Assembly: GCA_938015805.1 (NCBI GenBank)
Contig: CALLXF010000019.1
Span: forward strand, 1-64,000
Origin: an uncultured Saprospiraceae bacterium
GTDB lineage: Bacteria > Bacteroidota > Bacteroidia > Chitinophagales > Saprospiraceae
DNA length: 64,000 bases
Direction: 5' to 3'
In this document: positions 54,689-64,000 of the stretch, piece after piece
How positions within the stretch are numbered: the stretch's first letter is position 1
How the letters are laid out: each line of letters starts with the position of its first letter
The notes under the pieces: generated by a model
What the model saw: only the letters and a program-made list of their open reading frames with translations
Databases searched by the model: none
Told to the model about the DNA's origin: nothing
Made by a program: the position numbers and the translations under genes

Positions 54689-57600
54689 TTACTGAATAAT
54701 TACTTTTTCGGTAATTGCTCCAGAAGCTGTTTCTATTTTTACTAAGTATATTCCACTGGTTAGTGACTCAGTATTAAATTGAATAGCTTGATTATTATTG
54801 CTTAATGTTACACTTTCTGTCAAGATTAATTTCCCATCTAGAGTAAACAAACCTGCAGATGCAGCTTCGGTATTTTTAGAAGAGATGTTAATATTTACGA
54901 CATCATTTGCAGGGTTAGGGAATATTTCTAAATTAAAATAATCGTTTTCTACTCCCACTACACCTGAAGATATACCATCAGATTCTATGTATACTTCTAA
55001 CGCTTCTGTGCAATCTGATGATTCGTCAGGAACATTAGTAGCGGTAACACATGCCTTAGAACTATAAGAAAGTAAATCCATTAATTCAAAGTCATCCATT
55101 GCCCATCCAGCAAACTCTCCTCCGGCTACGGTCTCATCATCAGCCGCATATCTAAATCTTACCACGACAGATTGTCCAGCATAACTCGATAAGTCTAGGT
55201 ACGAAGCGATATATTCATCTTGTAGACCAGTAAATCCATCTAAGAAAGGAATGGCTAATGTTCCATATCCGATAGGTGTATTATACTCGTTACGGATAAA
55301 CTCATCTCTTAGGATAGTAAAGTCACCTCCATCTGCGGAGATCTCTATAAATCCACCGTCTACTGCTTCTTGCGTATTCCATCTGTGATAGAATCTTAGT
55401 GTAGGTCTAGTTCCGGATACTGTAAACGCTTGTGATCGTAGGGTCTGATCCGAACCTGTAGCTTCTCCAGCGATAAACCAAGCTCTATTTCCAGAGTTAG
55501 TAGGACTGGTTACTACATTCCAAAAATTTATAGATTGGTCTAAACTTTCTCTTACAAAATATCCATCATCTCCAGCTTCCATATCTTTTAGTAAAATCGT
55601 TTTAGACGGCTCGTTATCAGTAACCATTTTAAAAGTGATTTCTACTGTGGTATCGTATTCCATATCTCCTAGGTCAAAACTTACAAGACCAGCAGCAGTT
55701 GTTGCCGGAATGTTAGACGATCCTACTACAAATTGCATCCCTGCAGGTATCTCATCACTCACTAAAACTCCAGTAGCTGTTTCTGGAAAATGATTAGTAA
55801 CTGTAAGTTTTACATCTACCTCTCCACCAGGTAAAACAAAGTCAGTCATTTCTTTTCTAATCTTTAATTTTTCTATACATGTAGCTAATGGTTCAAAATT
55901 TTCTGTACCATCATTAATACTCGCATTAGTACCTTGGTTTGCAAAATAACCTAATCCTCTTCGAGCAAATACTTCCCAGATTAGACATTGGTTTTCGCCA
56001 TCAAAATTCATAAGGTCCGCGGTCAGAATGGCATTTCTACCATCTACGTAACCAGGGCTACATGGTTGTAGTTTTAATCCATCCATTACTAGTAATACAG
56101 CTTTGTAATTTCCTGATTCTGTATTAGAGTAATCTGGATCATATCCATAAACTTCTACAAATTTCCAGTACATATCCCATAACATCTGACACCACATTTC
56201 TCCCACACCGTGAGGTATATTTATTCCTTTGATATAATCATAAGTAGTCGGGTTTATACTCATGTCTGTAGAGTAAGGATAATTTCTGATTCCATTAGAA
56301 TTTGCAGAAAGTCCGTCAGCATAATTTCCGATACCTCTTTTATCAGCACCTGTATCTCCATCTTCTACTGTAGTGACTAGAGCAAAGAAATCACTCCATC
56401 CTTCTCCCATTTGCTCATCTCCTCCTAAACATCCAGTTCCAGGTCCACCTGTAAGACGTGTAGAAATTCCATGTCCAAATTCGTGAGCGATGACTCCGTT
56501 ATCAAAATCTCCATCTAGGAAATCTGGTCCATTACTTTGATTTTTAAATTCTACTACTACTGCAATTTCTGCGGCAAGTGATGCTTTGAATAGATTACAG
56601 TCAGAGCTTTTTAATGAAATTACTGGAATAGTAACTTGATCACCTACAGCTCCAGGAGCCATTCCGATAGTTGAATCTTCAAAATTACAGATAATAACAG
56701 CTACAGCACCCGCGTTTTCTGCATTCAGAGCCTTAGCTCCAAATTCGCAAACACCTCTATCTATTAAAGCTACTTTACCTGTGATGTCATTTAAAATTTC
56801 TGTACAACCGTCCGTCACAGAGCCACTACCTGTAACGCCATCGTTTACTACGATTACTTCAGCTGTGATATCTACCATATCTGCAGCTACATCTGCTCCA
56901 AAAGTGGCTGTTCCGATCTCAGAGTAAATCCCTGCAATCTGATCCGGTTCGTTAACTTTAAAGATCCCAGAGTTTTGCCATAAGTACATTTGCATTCTTC
57001 CACTTGTCCCATCCGGAGGAGTAGCAAAATTTGCATTATTGACATGGTTACCGTCGTTAAGTGCCGCACCATCTTGACCTTGAGCTAGCACTTCATCATT
57101 TCCTAATCCTCCTAAACCAAAGTTATTAGATTGGAAATTTCCTGCTTCTTCTGTAAAACCTACCTGGTAAGCAATATCATGCATCATATTACACATGTAG
57201 AATAACTGTACTTGTGCTAGAGCATTCATTTCTTCTGGCTCAGCTAGATAGTCAAATTCATAATCAAATACTAACTCTGGACCGCCATCTGGTTCGTTAC
57301 CATCGGATACATCGTCATCATTGATATCACCATAAGCCCATACGTTATTACCTCTTGTAATCGTATACTCTGGTCCAGGCATACCATCAGTGTCATGCCA
57401 TCCATTAGGAGAAGCTGCTAAGATTGCAGGATCCTCTGTAAGTGACTGCATTCCATGTATAGGCGACTCTACTGGCAATGCAAAAACATTATAAGTTGCA
57501 TCTGCTAGTAACATCGCTTGATCTACAGGTTTAAAGGTTTCCTGATGAGCTGTAATACTATGTCCTGCACATCTATGTGCTCTATCCATATTTTTAAGCC

Positions 57601-58249
57601 CTACATGATCATGATTACAATAGATCGTAAAGTTATTTTTGTTTACAATAGATCCATTTTTTGCGTTTACTCTAACACTCCAGTAATCTGAGTTAGTGGT
57701 CATATCTACGGTAAAGTCCCAAACTAAGATTAGATTTTGATTTTCATCCAGTTGATAAACTAACTTTGCTACTACATCGCTATTAGAAAACTCAGGTTTA
57801 TCATAAATAATATGAGTCTCTGATTTTTTTTGTTTAGGAGTAAGGCTTTTTACACTAGTCTCGATTCCCATGATGTTTATACCAGAAAAAATAGCTTGTT
57901 CTGCAGATAATGATGCTGTAGAGGTATTTACTTTATTATTGGCCTCTGGGATAAATTTAGAGTCAGAGGAATAGACTTTATTTCCTTTTACCGCGAGACT
58001 TGTAATCGCATTATTGATAGGAATTCCATTATGTGTCTGTTGCAGATAAATATGCGTAACTCCATTGTGTTTAGAAGTGTACATATCAGATACGAGAGGG
58101 TTTTCTATGTCTTTTTGACTGAGATTCCACTTTTCAGCATTTTCTTCTACATGTCGTAACGCTAGATCTACTGGATTTTGTTGCTGAGCAAAACAAAATA
58201 CACTAGAAAGCATTAGCGTAAAAAGAAAAAATACGTTTTTACTAATCAT
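54689..58249 (-). CDS. M36 (fungalysin) family metallopeptidase, T9SS-secreted
   Basis: The 1186-residue protein has a signal peptide (ending FCFAQ), an FTP-type propeptide (about 25-220, TSKHNGVTHIYLQQTHNGIPI) and the M36 catalytic domain. The zinc motif is VIAHEFGHGIS (about 590), with downstream GEGWSDFF providing the third ligand. A PA domain is inserted in the catalytic domain (VALIDRGVCEFGAKALNAENAGAVAVI). C-terminal to these are DUF11-like and MAM-like beta domains (about 790-1080) and a T9SS type A sorting domain (EIFPNPANDVVNINI ... GAITEKVIIQ). It is a large secreted protease. Confidence 0.93.
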   Translation of the reverse strand: MISKNVFFLFTLMLSSVFCFAQQQNPVDLALRHVEENAEKWNLSQKDIENPLVSDMYTSKHNGVTHIYLQQTHNGIPINNAITSLAVKGNKVYSSDSKFIPEANNKVNTSTASLSAEQAIFSGINIMGIETSVKSLTPKQKKSETHIIYDKPEFSNSDVVAKLVYQLDENQNLILVWDFTVDMTTNSDYWSVRVNAKNGSIVNKNNFTIYCNHDHVGLKNMDRAHRCAGHSITAHQETFKPVDQAMLLADATYNVFALPVESPIHGMQSLTEDPAILAASPNGWHDTDGMPGPEYTITRGNNVWAYGDINDDDVSDGNEPDGGPELVFDYEFDYLAEPEEMNALAQVQLFYMCNMMHDIAYQVGFTEEAGNFQSNNFGLGGLGNDEVLAQGQDGAALNDGNHVNNANFATPPDGTSGRMQMYLWQNSGIFKVNEPDQIAGIYSEIGTATFGADVAADMVDITAEVIVVNDGVTGSGSVTDGCTEILNDITGKVALIDRGVCEFGAKALNAENAGAVAVIICNFEDSTIGMAPGAVGDQVTIPVISLKSSDCNLFKASLAAEIAVVVEFKNQSNGPDFLDGDFDNGVIAHEFGHGISTRLTGGPGTGCLGGDEQMGEGWSDFFALVTTVEDGDTGADKRGIGNYADGLSANSNGIRNYPYSTDMSINPTTYDYIKGINIPHGVGEMWCQMLWDMYWKFVEVYGYDPDYSNTESGNYKAVLLVMDGLKLQPCSPGYVDGRNAILTADLMNFDGENQCLIWEVFARRGLGYFANQGTNASINDGTENFEPLATCIEKLKIRKEMTDFVLPGGEVDVKLTVTNHFPETATGVLVSDEIPAGMQFVVGSSNIPATTAAGLVSFDLGDMEYDTTVEITFKMVTDNEPSKTILLKDMEAGDDGYFVRESLDQSINFWNVVTSPTNSGNRAWFIAGEATGSDQTLRSQAFTVSGTRPTLRFYHRWNTQEAVDGGFIEISADGGDFTILRDEFIRNEYNTPIGYGTLAIPFLDGFTGLQDEYIASYLDLSSYAGQSVVVRFRYAADDETVAGGEFAGWAMDDFELMDLLSYSSKACVTATNVPDESSDCTEALEVYIESDGISSGVVGVENDYFNLEIFPNPANDVVNINISSKNTEAASAGLFTLDGKLILTESVTLSNNNQAIQFNTESLTSGIYLVKIETASGAITEKVIIQ

Positions 58250-58333
58250 GCTTTTTTAATTGTTTGTTGGTAAATAATTTTGTGTCAATATACAACAAAC
58301 ACTATAAATTAAATTAAGTTTGATGCTTATCTA

Positions 58334-59116
58334 TTGTCTTTGCAAGACATAACAGGGAATTTTAGAAACTTGGAGAAAGAAACACAGTTAATTATTGGGC
58401 GTAAGCCTATACTCGATGCACTATCTTCTGGAAAGGAGCTAGATAAAGTATTGGTTATTAATAGCCTCAGGGGCGAATTTGAGGTAAAGCTCAGGCAACT
58501 CTCCAAACAGCATAATTTTACGATCCAAAGGGTACCGCAAGAAAAGCTTGATAAAATTTCTAAAAATGAAAATCACCAAGGGATAGTAGCTTACGTTTCC
58601 GCCTTGTTATATTTTGATTTTAACGATCTTTTACCTCAGCTGGTTAAGTCTAAGAAAGACCCATTGATTTTAATTTTAGATGGAATCGAGGATGTAAGAA
58701 ATATGGGTGCTATAGCGAGATCTGCTTATGCTTTTGATGTAGATGTGATCGTGACCATGATGAAGGGTAACGCTAGGATAAATGATATCGCAATAAAAAC
58801 TTCTGCTGGAGGCCTATTAAATATTCCAGTTTGTAGGCAAGAAAATCTATCAGATACCTATTCTCTCTTATCAGAGAACGGAATACCTATTATAGCAAGT
58901 AGCTTGCAGACGGATGCAGTTTTACAGGATATGGAACTATCTGGGGGCTTAGCCGTTGTAATAGGATCGGAAGAATCGGGTATTTCAAAGATAACCTCTG
59001 ATTATGCCGATTTTAAATTTAAAATAGCCCAGTCCACTAATATGGAATCTTTAAACGTTTCTGTAGCGACAGGGATCATTCTTCATCATATTTACGATCA
59101 GAGAAATGCAAAATAG
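58334..59116 (+). CDS. TrmH/SpoU family RNA 2'-O-methyltransferase (RlmB-like)
   Basis: This SAM-dependent knotted methyltransferase acts on rRNA or tRNA. The 260-residue protein has the RNA-binding N-terminal domain (LIIGRKPILDALSSGKELDKVL) and the SPOUT domain motifs DGIEDVRNMGAIARSAYAFD, VIGSEESGISK and NMESLNVSVATGIILH. No ATG fits the N-terminus: candidate starts are TTG at 58334 (the track's choice) and TTG at 58370 (MEKETQLIIGRKP), the latter matching relatives better. It overlaps the TraB-like gene by 11 bases. Confidence 0.88.
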   Translation: MSLQDITGNFRNLEKETQLIIGRKPILDALSSGKELDKVLVINSLRGEFEVKLRQLSKQHNFTIQRVPQEKLDKISKNENHQGIVAYVSALLYFDFNDLLPQLVKSKKDPLILILDGIEDVRNMGAIARSAYAFDVDVIVTMMKGNARINDIAIKTSAGGLLNIPVCRQENLSDTYSLLSENGIPIIASSLQTDAVLQDMELSGGLAVVIGSEESGISKITSDYADFKFKIAQSTNMESLNVSVATGIILHHIYDQRNAK

Positions 59117-60065
59117 TAATAGTCGTTTTTTCTTATTCTTTTTTCTCATTGCTTCATTTTTTACAGGATTATCTTCTTGTAAATCCACTAAAGACTCTCT
59201 TGCAGATAATCAAACTAAAGCAAAGCAAGATTACAGTTTAGAAAATGCTTTGCTCTGGGAAGTTACAGGTAAAGGATTAAAGCAACCGTCTTATGTTTTT
59301 GGAACTATCCATATCATAAATGACGAAGATTATTTTTTGCCTAAAGGAGCTCTTGCAGCAATAGATGCCTCAGAAGAGATAATTTTTGAGATCGATATGA
59401 ATGACATGAACGATATGACTAAGCAGATGGGAATGCTTAAAGATGTGTTTATGAATGATGATCTTACTTTAAAAGATTTAATGGAAGAGGCAGATTATAA
59501 ACTCGTCTCTGACCATTTTTCCAAATTAGGATTACCCATATTTTTCTTTGAACGGATGAAACCGATGTTTTTGACAGTTTTTGCTTCTAGTGATTTTGAT
59601 CCATCTGGTATCCAAAACGGTTCTATGAAATCATACGAAATGGAATTTTTTGAGATTGCAAATAAGTCAGGGAAAAAAGTAGGAGGTCTAGAGTCCATAG
59701 AGTATCAGTTAAATGTTTTCGATAATATACCATATAAAGATCAAGCCCAAATGCTTTTAGAATCGATAAAAACTTCAGGTGGTGGAGGAGATCAGTTTAA
59801 GGAAATGGTCGATATTTATAAGGCCCAGAATATAGACGCGATGATCACTATGATCGGGTCTGAGGAAGCAGGAATGTCAGAATATGAGGACATCTTAGTA
59901 GGAGATCGTAATAAAAACTGGATACCCATCATGGAAGAGAAAATGAAAGTACAAACTACATTTTTTGCTGTCGGTGCAGGGCATCTTGCAGGTAAGGATG
60001 GAGTCATCCACTTGCTAAAAAACCAAGGGTATAAGCTAAAACCACTCAGCCAGGTAAAATCATAA
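59106..60065 (+). CDS. TraB/GumN family lipoprotein
   Basis: The 319-residue protein has a lipobox (FFTGLSSCKST). The TraB/GumN fold is visible: LLWEVTGKGLKQPSYVFGTIHI (GxH motif), FEIDMNDMNDMTKQM, GLESIEYQLNVF and FFAVGAGHLAGKDGVIHLLKNQGY. The family has been linked to metalloprotease activity (Tiki/TraB), but bacterial roles are unclear. It overlaps the methyltransferase gene and abuts the gamma-CA gene, so all three are probably one transcript. Confidence 0.87.
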   Translation: MQNSNSRFFLFFFLIASFFTGLSSCKSTKDSLADNQTKAKQDYSLENALLWEVTGKGLKQPSYVFGTIHIINDEDYFLPKGALAAIDASEEIIFEIDMNDMNDMTKQMGMLKDVFMNDDLTLKDLMEEADYKLVSDHFSKLGLPIFFFERMKPMFLTVFASSDFDPSGIQNGSMKSYEMEFFEIANKSGKKVGGLESIEYQLNVFDNIPYKDQAQMLLESIKTSGGGGDQFKEMVDIYKAQNIDAMITMIGSEEAGMSEYEDILVGDRNKNWIPIMEEKMKVQTTFFAVGAGHLAGKDGVIHLLKNQGYKLKPLSQVKS

Positions 60066-60578
60066 ATGGCTTTAATAAAAAAAGTAAACGGTATTTTACC
60101 GCAGATAGATGCTACTGCGTGGATTGCAGAAAATGCCACGATTACTGGAGATGTAACTATAGGTAAAGATTCAGGTATCTGGTTTCAGACTGTTATCAGA
60201 GGTGACTGTAATCGGATCATCATAGGAGATCATGTAAATATCCAGGATCAGTCTATGGTACATGGCACCACTGGAAGAGGGGATACCATCATCGGAAATC
60301 ATGTGTCTGTCGGGCATCGAGTCATCATACATGGATGTAAAATCCATGATCATGTGCTGATCGGAATGGGAGCCATTATACTAGACGATACCATTATTGA
60401 GTCTGATGTCATTGTAGCTGCTGGTGCTCTCGTCACTTCTGATAAGGTCCTAAAATCAGGATGGTTATATGCAGGTATCCCTGCAAAACCGATCAAAGAA
60501 ATAACTCCAGAAATGAGGCAGTTATATATAGAGGGAACAGCCGCGGCCTACGTAAAATACAAAGAACACTATCGCTAG
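60066..60578 (+). CDS. Gamma-carbonic anhydrase family protein
   Basis: The 170-residue protein is a left-handed beta-helix of hexapeptide repeats, with the three zinc-ligand histidines in DQSMVHGTTGRGD, VSVGHRVIIHGCK (two His). The family includes active gamma-carbonic anhydrases and inactive or alternative (YrdA/PaaY-like) members, and activity cannot be judged from sequence alone. It starts immediately after the TraB-like stop. Confidence 0.9.
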   Translation: MALIKKVNGILPQIDATAWIAENATITGDVTIGKDSGIWFQTVIRGDCNRIIIGDHVNIQDQSMVHGTTGRGDTIIGNHVSVGHRVIIHGCKIHDHVLIGMGAIILDDTIIESDVIVAAGALVTSDKVLKSGWLYAGIPAKPIKEITPEMRQLYIEGTAAAYVKYKEHYR

Positions 60579-60657
60579 ATTTATTAAGATCTCAAGAATT
60601 TAACGCCGCTAGCTTCCGAGTATACTCATGAGTATTAACTTTCTAAAAGTCTATAAG

Positions 60658-61542
60658 CTATCTGCCCTTCTTTATTAAATACACTCCTAATAATATCAGT
60701 CCCATACCCATAAAATGCGAAACTCCGATAGACTCTCCATCTATAAAACCGAGTAGGGTAGCTACGATCGGAATGATATAGGAAACTGATGAGGCAAAAA
60801 CAGGATTAGTTTTTTGGACCAGTTTAAAAAAGAGGACGGTAGAGATCACGGTTCCTAAGATTGCGAGGAGTACCACTGAGCCCGTAGATGACACCGGAAT
60901 CTGATTATTTAGAATAGAAAAAATAGTCCCCCTATATATGAGATAAATTATTGCTGGGGGGCCTATAAGAGCAAACGACACGGCACTGAGTAGAGTAGGT
61001 TTTATGTTTTGAAAATATGTTTTTACTACATTAATATTAGTTCCATAGCAGAGGGTTCCTATAAGCATAAAAAGGGCATAGATAGGCTTTCCGCCAATGT
61101 TTCCATCGGCTCCGTAAAGAATAAGTAGTGAAGTTCCTACTAGGCCTAGTAGAATACCTGCGAATTTTAGGAAAACAAACTTAGATCTGAAAAGTAAAAT
61201 ACCGACCATAAATGTAAATATCGGAGTGGTACTATTTAAAATACCAGCTATCGAACTGCTAATCTCCGTCTGTCCCAGTGGAAACATAAAAGCGGGAATT
61301 CCACTTCCAGTCATACCCACAAGTAAAAATAATAACCATTTATTCCATGGGATGTCACTCCATTTTACAATCAATATTGGTAAAAATGCTATCGAAGAAA
61401 TACTAATCCGTAGAGCGGCCACTTCAAAAGGATCAAAACCGATCAGACTTTTTTTTATTAGTATAAAAGAAGATCCCCAGATTACGGCTAGTAATAATAA
61501 AACACCAATGGAAGAGGAAGATATCTCTGTACGGTCATTCAT
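60658..61542 (-). CDS. DMT superfamily (EamA-type) transporter
   Basis: The 294-residue protein has about ten transmembrane segments in two EamA repeats (VIWGSSFILIKKSL in the first, ALFMLIGTLCYGTNINVVKTYF opening the second). EamA exporters move amino acids, nucleosides or other metabolites, and this sequence does not show which. The C-terminal basic tail (LIKKGR) is cytosolic. It stands alone, convergent with the gamma-CA gene. Confidence 0.9.
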   Translation of the reverse strand: MNDRTEISSSSIGVLLLLAVIWGSSFILIKKSLIGFDPFEVAALRISISSIAFLPILIVKWSDIPWNKWLLFLLVGMTGSGIPAFMFPLGQTEISSSIAGILNSTTPIFTFMVGILLFRSKFVFLKFAGILLGLVGTSLLILYGADGNIGGKPIYALFMLIGTLCYGTNINVVKTYFQNIKPTLLSAVSFALIGPPAIIYLIYRGTIFSILNNQIPVSSTGSVVLLAILGTVISTVLFFKLVQKTNPVFASSVSYIIPIVATLLGFIDGESIGVSHFMGMGLILLGVYLIKKGR

Positions 61543-61826
61543 AAAATCAGATCATATTAGATCATACCTCTAATAGACGAATAATTTTGTTGATTGTAAG
61601 TCTATGAAGTAATTGATTTTTAAGATTCTTAGCTATTGGTCATTATTTTAAATCTGTAAAATAGTTTAATTTATCGCAGATATCTTCTCTACGTTAAAAG
61701 GAATCATTTAACTACAACTTGCAAATAAATTCACGCATATTAAATGCTAATTAATGGTTTAGTACAAGAAAATAAATATGTTTTCTCACTTATCGGGAGT
61801 ATTAGAATATAGTCTTGTTAAAAGAA
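61543..61826. other. Non-coding spacer
   Basis: About 280 AT-rich bases without an ORF or structure I can support. The promoter for the DMT transporter presumably lies at its left end. Confidence 0.45.
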
Positions 61827-61858
61827 AGAAGCCATCTAGATTTTTCTAAATGGCTTCT
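61827..61858 (-). terminator. Intrinsic terminator of the reprolysin-like gene
   Basis: Stem agaagccat / atggcttct (9 bp) lies 37 bases beyond the stop of the minus-strand protease gene and is followed on that strand by a T-rich tail (ttctttt). Confidence 0.7.
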
Positions 61859-61895
61859 GATATATTATGATTTTAATTTAGCGTTTTAAAAATGC

Positions 61896-64000
61896 TTAAT
61901 CGATTTTTAGAACTCTTTGCTGATACCTTCTATTATCTTGTTCTATCTGGAATAAATATACACCTGTAGATAATTGCGATATATCTATACTATTAGACTT
62001 AGCATCTAATGTTTTACTAATTACAGTTTTTCCATTTATATCCATGACCTGTAAAGCCACTGATGTATTAAATTCTTCAAAATTAACAGTGACTAAACTA
62101 TTTGCTGGGTTAGGAAAAATATCGATACCGCTTACTTCTGATATATCTGATGTAGATGAGGTAAAACTAGCATCTATCTCTATATCAAATCTAGTAATAC
62201 CGATCCAGCCACCATTACCATCTGTAACTGTGAAAGTAAAAAAGTCAGATGTCACACTGTCGTCGATGTCATTACGGTATCTGATTTTTTGATCATTGAT
62301 ATCTTGCTGCGTAAACTGAGCTCCTACAGATAGTACAGTACCATCTAAGTACATGTTTCCACTCATCGGAGCCTGTACCACAGTATAATTTAATTCCGAC
62401 GCCACATTATCTGTATCTTCCGATAGCAAATTATCAAATGTGACTCGCTGTCCAGAATTAGGAGGTAGTTGTAAAACATTGTTATTTATAAGAGATGGCG
62501 GTGCTAGTGATGCATTAGAACAAATTTCTAGTTCGGCATTATCTAGTGTTCCTCCATTTCCAGGCTTCGTATCAGATATTCTTATCTTCCAGACTCCCTG
62601 AGCGTTTTCTCCTATAAAAACACTTAATGGTTCTTCAGGAATATAAACAGAACCACCTACTAATGGACACTGGTATGTCGTCGCGGCAGCATCATTAAAG
62701 CCTACATTATAATTAGTATTTACACCACATCTATTATTTAAAACTTTGACTTCAGTACCAGCTGGACTAACAACAAAAACTTCTAAGTCTGATACCTTAT
62801 CATGTAATCCTTGGATATTAGTTAAAACCACATCCTGAACAGTTCCTGTAGAACTAATAGAAATATTAGCTTCTATTTCAGGAGCTCCAGATTGAGAAAT
62901 ATTAATAGGTAAATTCTCAGCACTACCGATAGCACAATTAAGCGTCTCCGTTCCAAAAGCTCGTGTCGCAGTATAATCTCCTTCTTTACATTTATTATTA
63001 GGTTTAACTCTCCAAAAGTATAGTGTATTTTTTTCCAACAATGATGGGATAGTGTACGTATTATTGGCTAACCCAGTTTCGCTCAGAACAATAGTTTCTT
63101 CTGCAAAAGATGGATTCGTTGCTACTTCTATATCATATGAAGTCGCATCAATTATTGATGTCCATTCAAAGGTTGGAAGACTAGTAAGTCCTAATGCATT
63201 TTCTATGGGAGTAGTTAATTGGAATGCAGAGAAATCTGATCCCGTATATTCTAAAATAACCTCTTGTGTCTGTACCATTCCTCCAGCAGTCGATTGTAAA
63301 ACTAATACTGTCGAACCGCTACCTGTAACTCCAGACAAATCTATATCAACAGTTATGTTTTCGTTAGGGTCAACACTATTACTGGAAAAGTTTACTGTAG
63401 CCCCTGTAGGAAGACCACTTACGATATCATACGTTACTGGATCTGCAAATCCTTGGAAACCTTCATTTTGGATCTCTAAGCTTACTATCTCTGGAGTACA
63501 TACCACTACAGACTTAGGAAAAACATCCATAAAGTATCCCGGTTCTGCTGGAGCCACGATATTACAATCCTGATTAGACATATCGTAAAATATATTATCA
63601 TCAGCTCTGACGATAATCCTAGTATAATCAGCTGGTGTATTAGGAATAGTCACAGTTTGCAAACCATCGTTAGCTACATTACTTGCGAGAGTATACAGAT
63701 CATTTTCTCCCATAAGACCAGCATTTGTACTTAAATAAATACTTACTTTCTGGCAGTTTACTAGATCTCCATCTGTATTTGCGACGTCCCATGTAACGTC
63801 TATGACTTGCCCTACTTCAAAAGTCATGGCTGTGTTAGGAGATGTTACTCTAAACGGCCCTGCATCTTGAGTAGCAAAAAATTCTACCTCAGACCAATCT
63901 GCAGTACCTCCGCCTGGATTATTATCTCGAGCTATAAATCTAAAGGTCATATCTCTACTGTAAGTCGGTAGTAATTCTCTGATATCTAAACCATTATTGA
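61896..64000 (-). CDS. Reprolysin-like T9SS-secreted metallopeptidase, C-terminal part
   Basis: The frame stays open to the right edge (NNGLDIRELLPTYSRDMTFRF), so the N-terminal protease domain lies outside. The visible ~701 residues show the post-catalytic beta domain typical of this group (GPFRVTSPNTAMTFEVGQVIDVTW), Ig/FN3-like domains (TFEWTSIIDATSYDIEVATN), a proprotein-convertase P-like domain (ISSTGTVQDVVLTNIQG), a cadherin-like repeat (LNYTVVQAPMSGNMYLDG) and a T9SS type A domain (GIDIFPNPANSLVTVNF). The protease identity is from domain order, since HExxH is off the window. Confidence 0.82.
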   Translation of the reverse strand, partial: NNGLDIRELLPTYSRDMTFRFIARDNNPGGGTADWSEVEFFATQDAGPFRVTSPNTAMTFEVGQVIDVTWDVANTDGDLVNCQKVSIYLSTNAGLMGENDLYTLASNVANDGLQTVTIPNTPADYTRIIVRADDNIFYDMSNQDCNIVAPAEPGYFMDVFPKSVVVCTPEIVSLEIQNEGFQGFADPVTYDIVSGLPTGATVNFSSNSVDPNENITVDIDLSGVTGSGSTVLVLQSTAGGMVQTQEVILEYTGSDFSAFQLTTPIENALGLTSLPTFEWTSIIDATSYDIEVATNPSFAEETIVLSETGLANNTYTIPSLLEKNTLYFWRVKPNNKCKEGDYTATRAFGTETLNCAIGSAENLPINISQSGAPEIEANISISSTGTVQDVVLTNIQGLHDKVSDLEVFVVSPAGTEVKVLNNRCGVNTNYNVGFNDAAATTYQCPLVGGSVYIPEEPLSVFIGENAQGVWKIRISDTKPGNGGTLDNAELEICSNASLAPPSLINNNVLQLPPNSGQRVTFDNLLSEDTDNVASELNYTVVQAPMSGNMYLDGTVLSVGAQFTQQDINDQKIRYRNDIDDSVTSDFFTFTVTDGNGGWIGITRFDIEIDASFTSSTSDISEVSGIDIFPNPANSLVTVNFEEFNTSVALQVMDINGKTVISKTLDAKSNSIDISQLSTGVYLFQIEQDNRRYQQRVLKID

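Overview
The window looks like a chromosome segment of a Bacteroidota bacterium, probably of the Saprospiria/Chitinophagia/Flavobacteriia side. The DNA is AT-rich. Several secreted proteins end in type IX secretion system (T9SS) sorting domains, and a DUF5103 T9SS plug protein is present. Lipoproteins are common, several start codons are preceded by the Bacteroidota -7 element TAnnTTTG, and families largely confined to this phylum occur (DUF6122, DUF5777, DUF5103). I cannot assign a genus. I saw no rRNA, tRNA, CRISPR array, IS element or prophage; this is mostly ordinary chromosome with a strong secreted and cell-surface component.

Layout. 1-560: a T9SS-domain remnant and a hairpin repeat. 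562-4061 (+): mgsA-uvrC, a DUF6122 membrane protein and a small secreted protein. 4069-8374 (-): thioredoxin-like lipoprotein, GT2 glycosyltransferase, cysQ, a PDZ/T9SS protein and a lipoprotein, with a possible small RNA at about 7700-7810 on the + strand. 8416-11376 (+): an M1 peptidase fused to a probable outer-membrane barrel, followed by a decayed gene. 11903-19180 (-): operon tetR-tolC-adaptor-RND pump-pdxH. 19333-23716 (+): anmK, an SDR-family gene and a divergent EF-G paralogue lacking the catalytic His. 23986-31944 (+): a giant 2652-residue surface protein with about 19 SdrD-B-like repeats in alternating classes.

31957-34789: a bacilliredoxin, then a + strand module of heme lipoprotein, DUF5777 barrel and diheme cytochrome c, probably for envelope electron transfer. 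34930-39781 (-): DUF2064 protein, adaptor and TolC without a permease, and the T9SS plug. 39941-43384 (-): tandem paralogous lipoproteins, mpg and guaB, with tadA divergent. 44064-50087: lipoproteins, pcm, a phosphohexomutase, a LURP-one-like protein, an ElaA acetyltransferase and an EEP-family protein. 50133-51938 (-): a lamin-tail/T9SS type B protein. 52015-54518 (+): asd and a coiled-coil protein. 54689-58249 (-): an M36 metalloprotease. 58334-60578 (+): rlmB-like methyltransferase, TraB/GumN lipoprotein and gamma-carbonic anhydrase, tightly packed. 60658-61542 (-): a DMT transporter. 61896-64000 (-): the C-terminal part of a reprolysin-like T9SS protease running off the right edge.

The unifying theme is the cell envelope: several T9SS cargo proteins (two or three of them proteases), a T9SS gate component, two efflux-type systems and an outer-membrane electron-transfer module, interspersed with housekeeping genes. 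The most interesting points are the EF-G paralogue predicted to lack GTPase activity, the two-class repeat architecture of the giant protein, a possible unannotated small RNA, the CX4CH/DUF5777/cytochrome module, and an apparent internal duplication in the DUF6122 protein.
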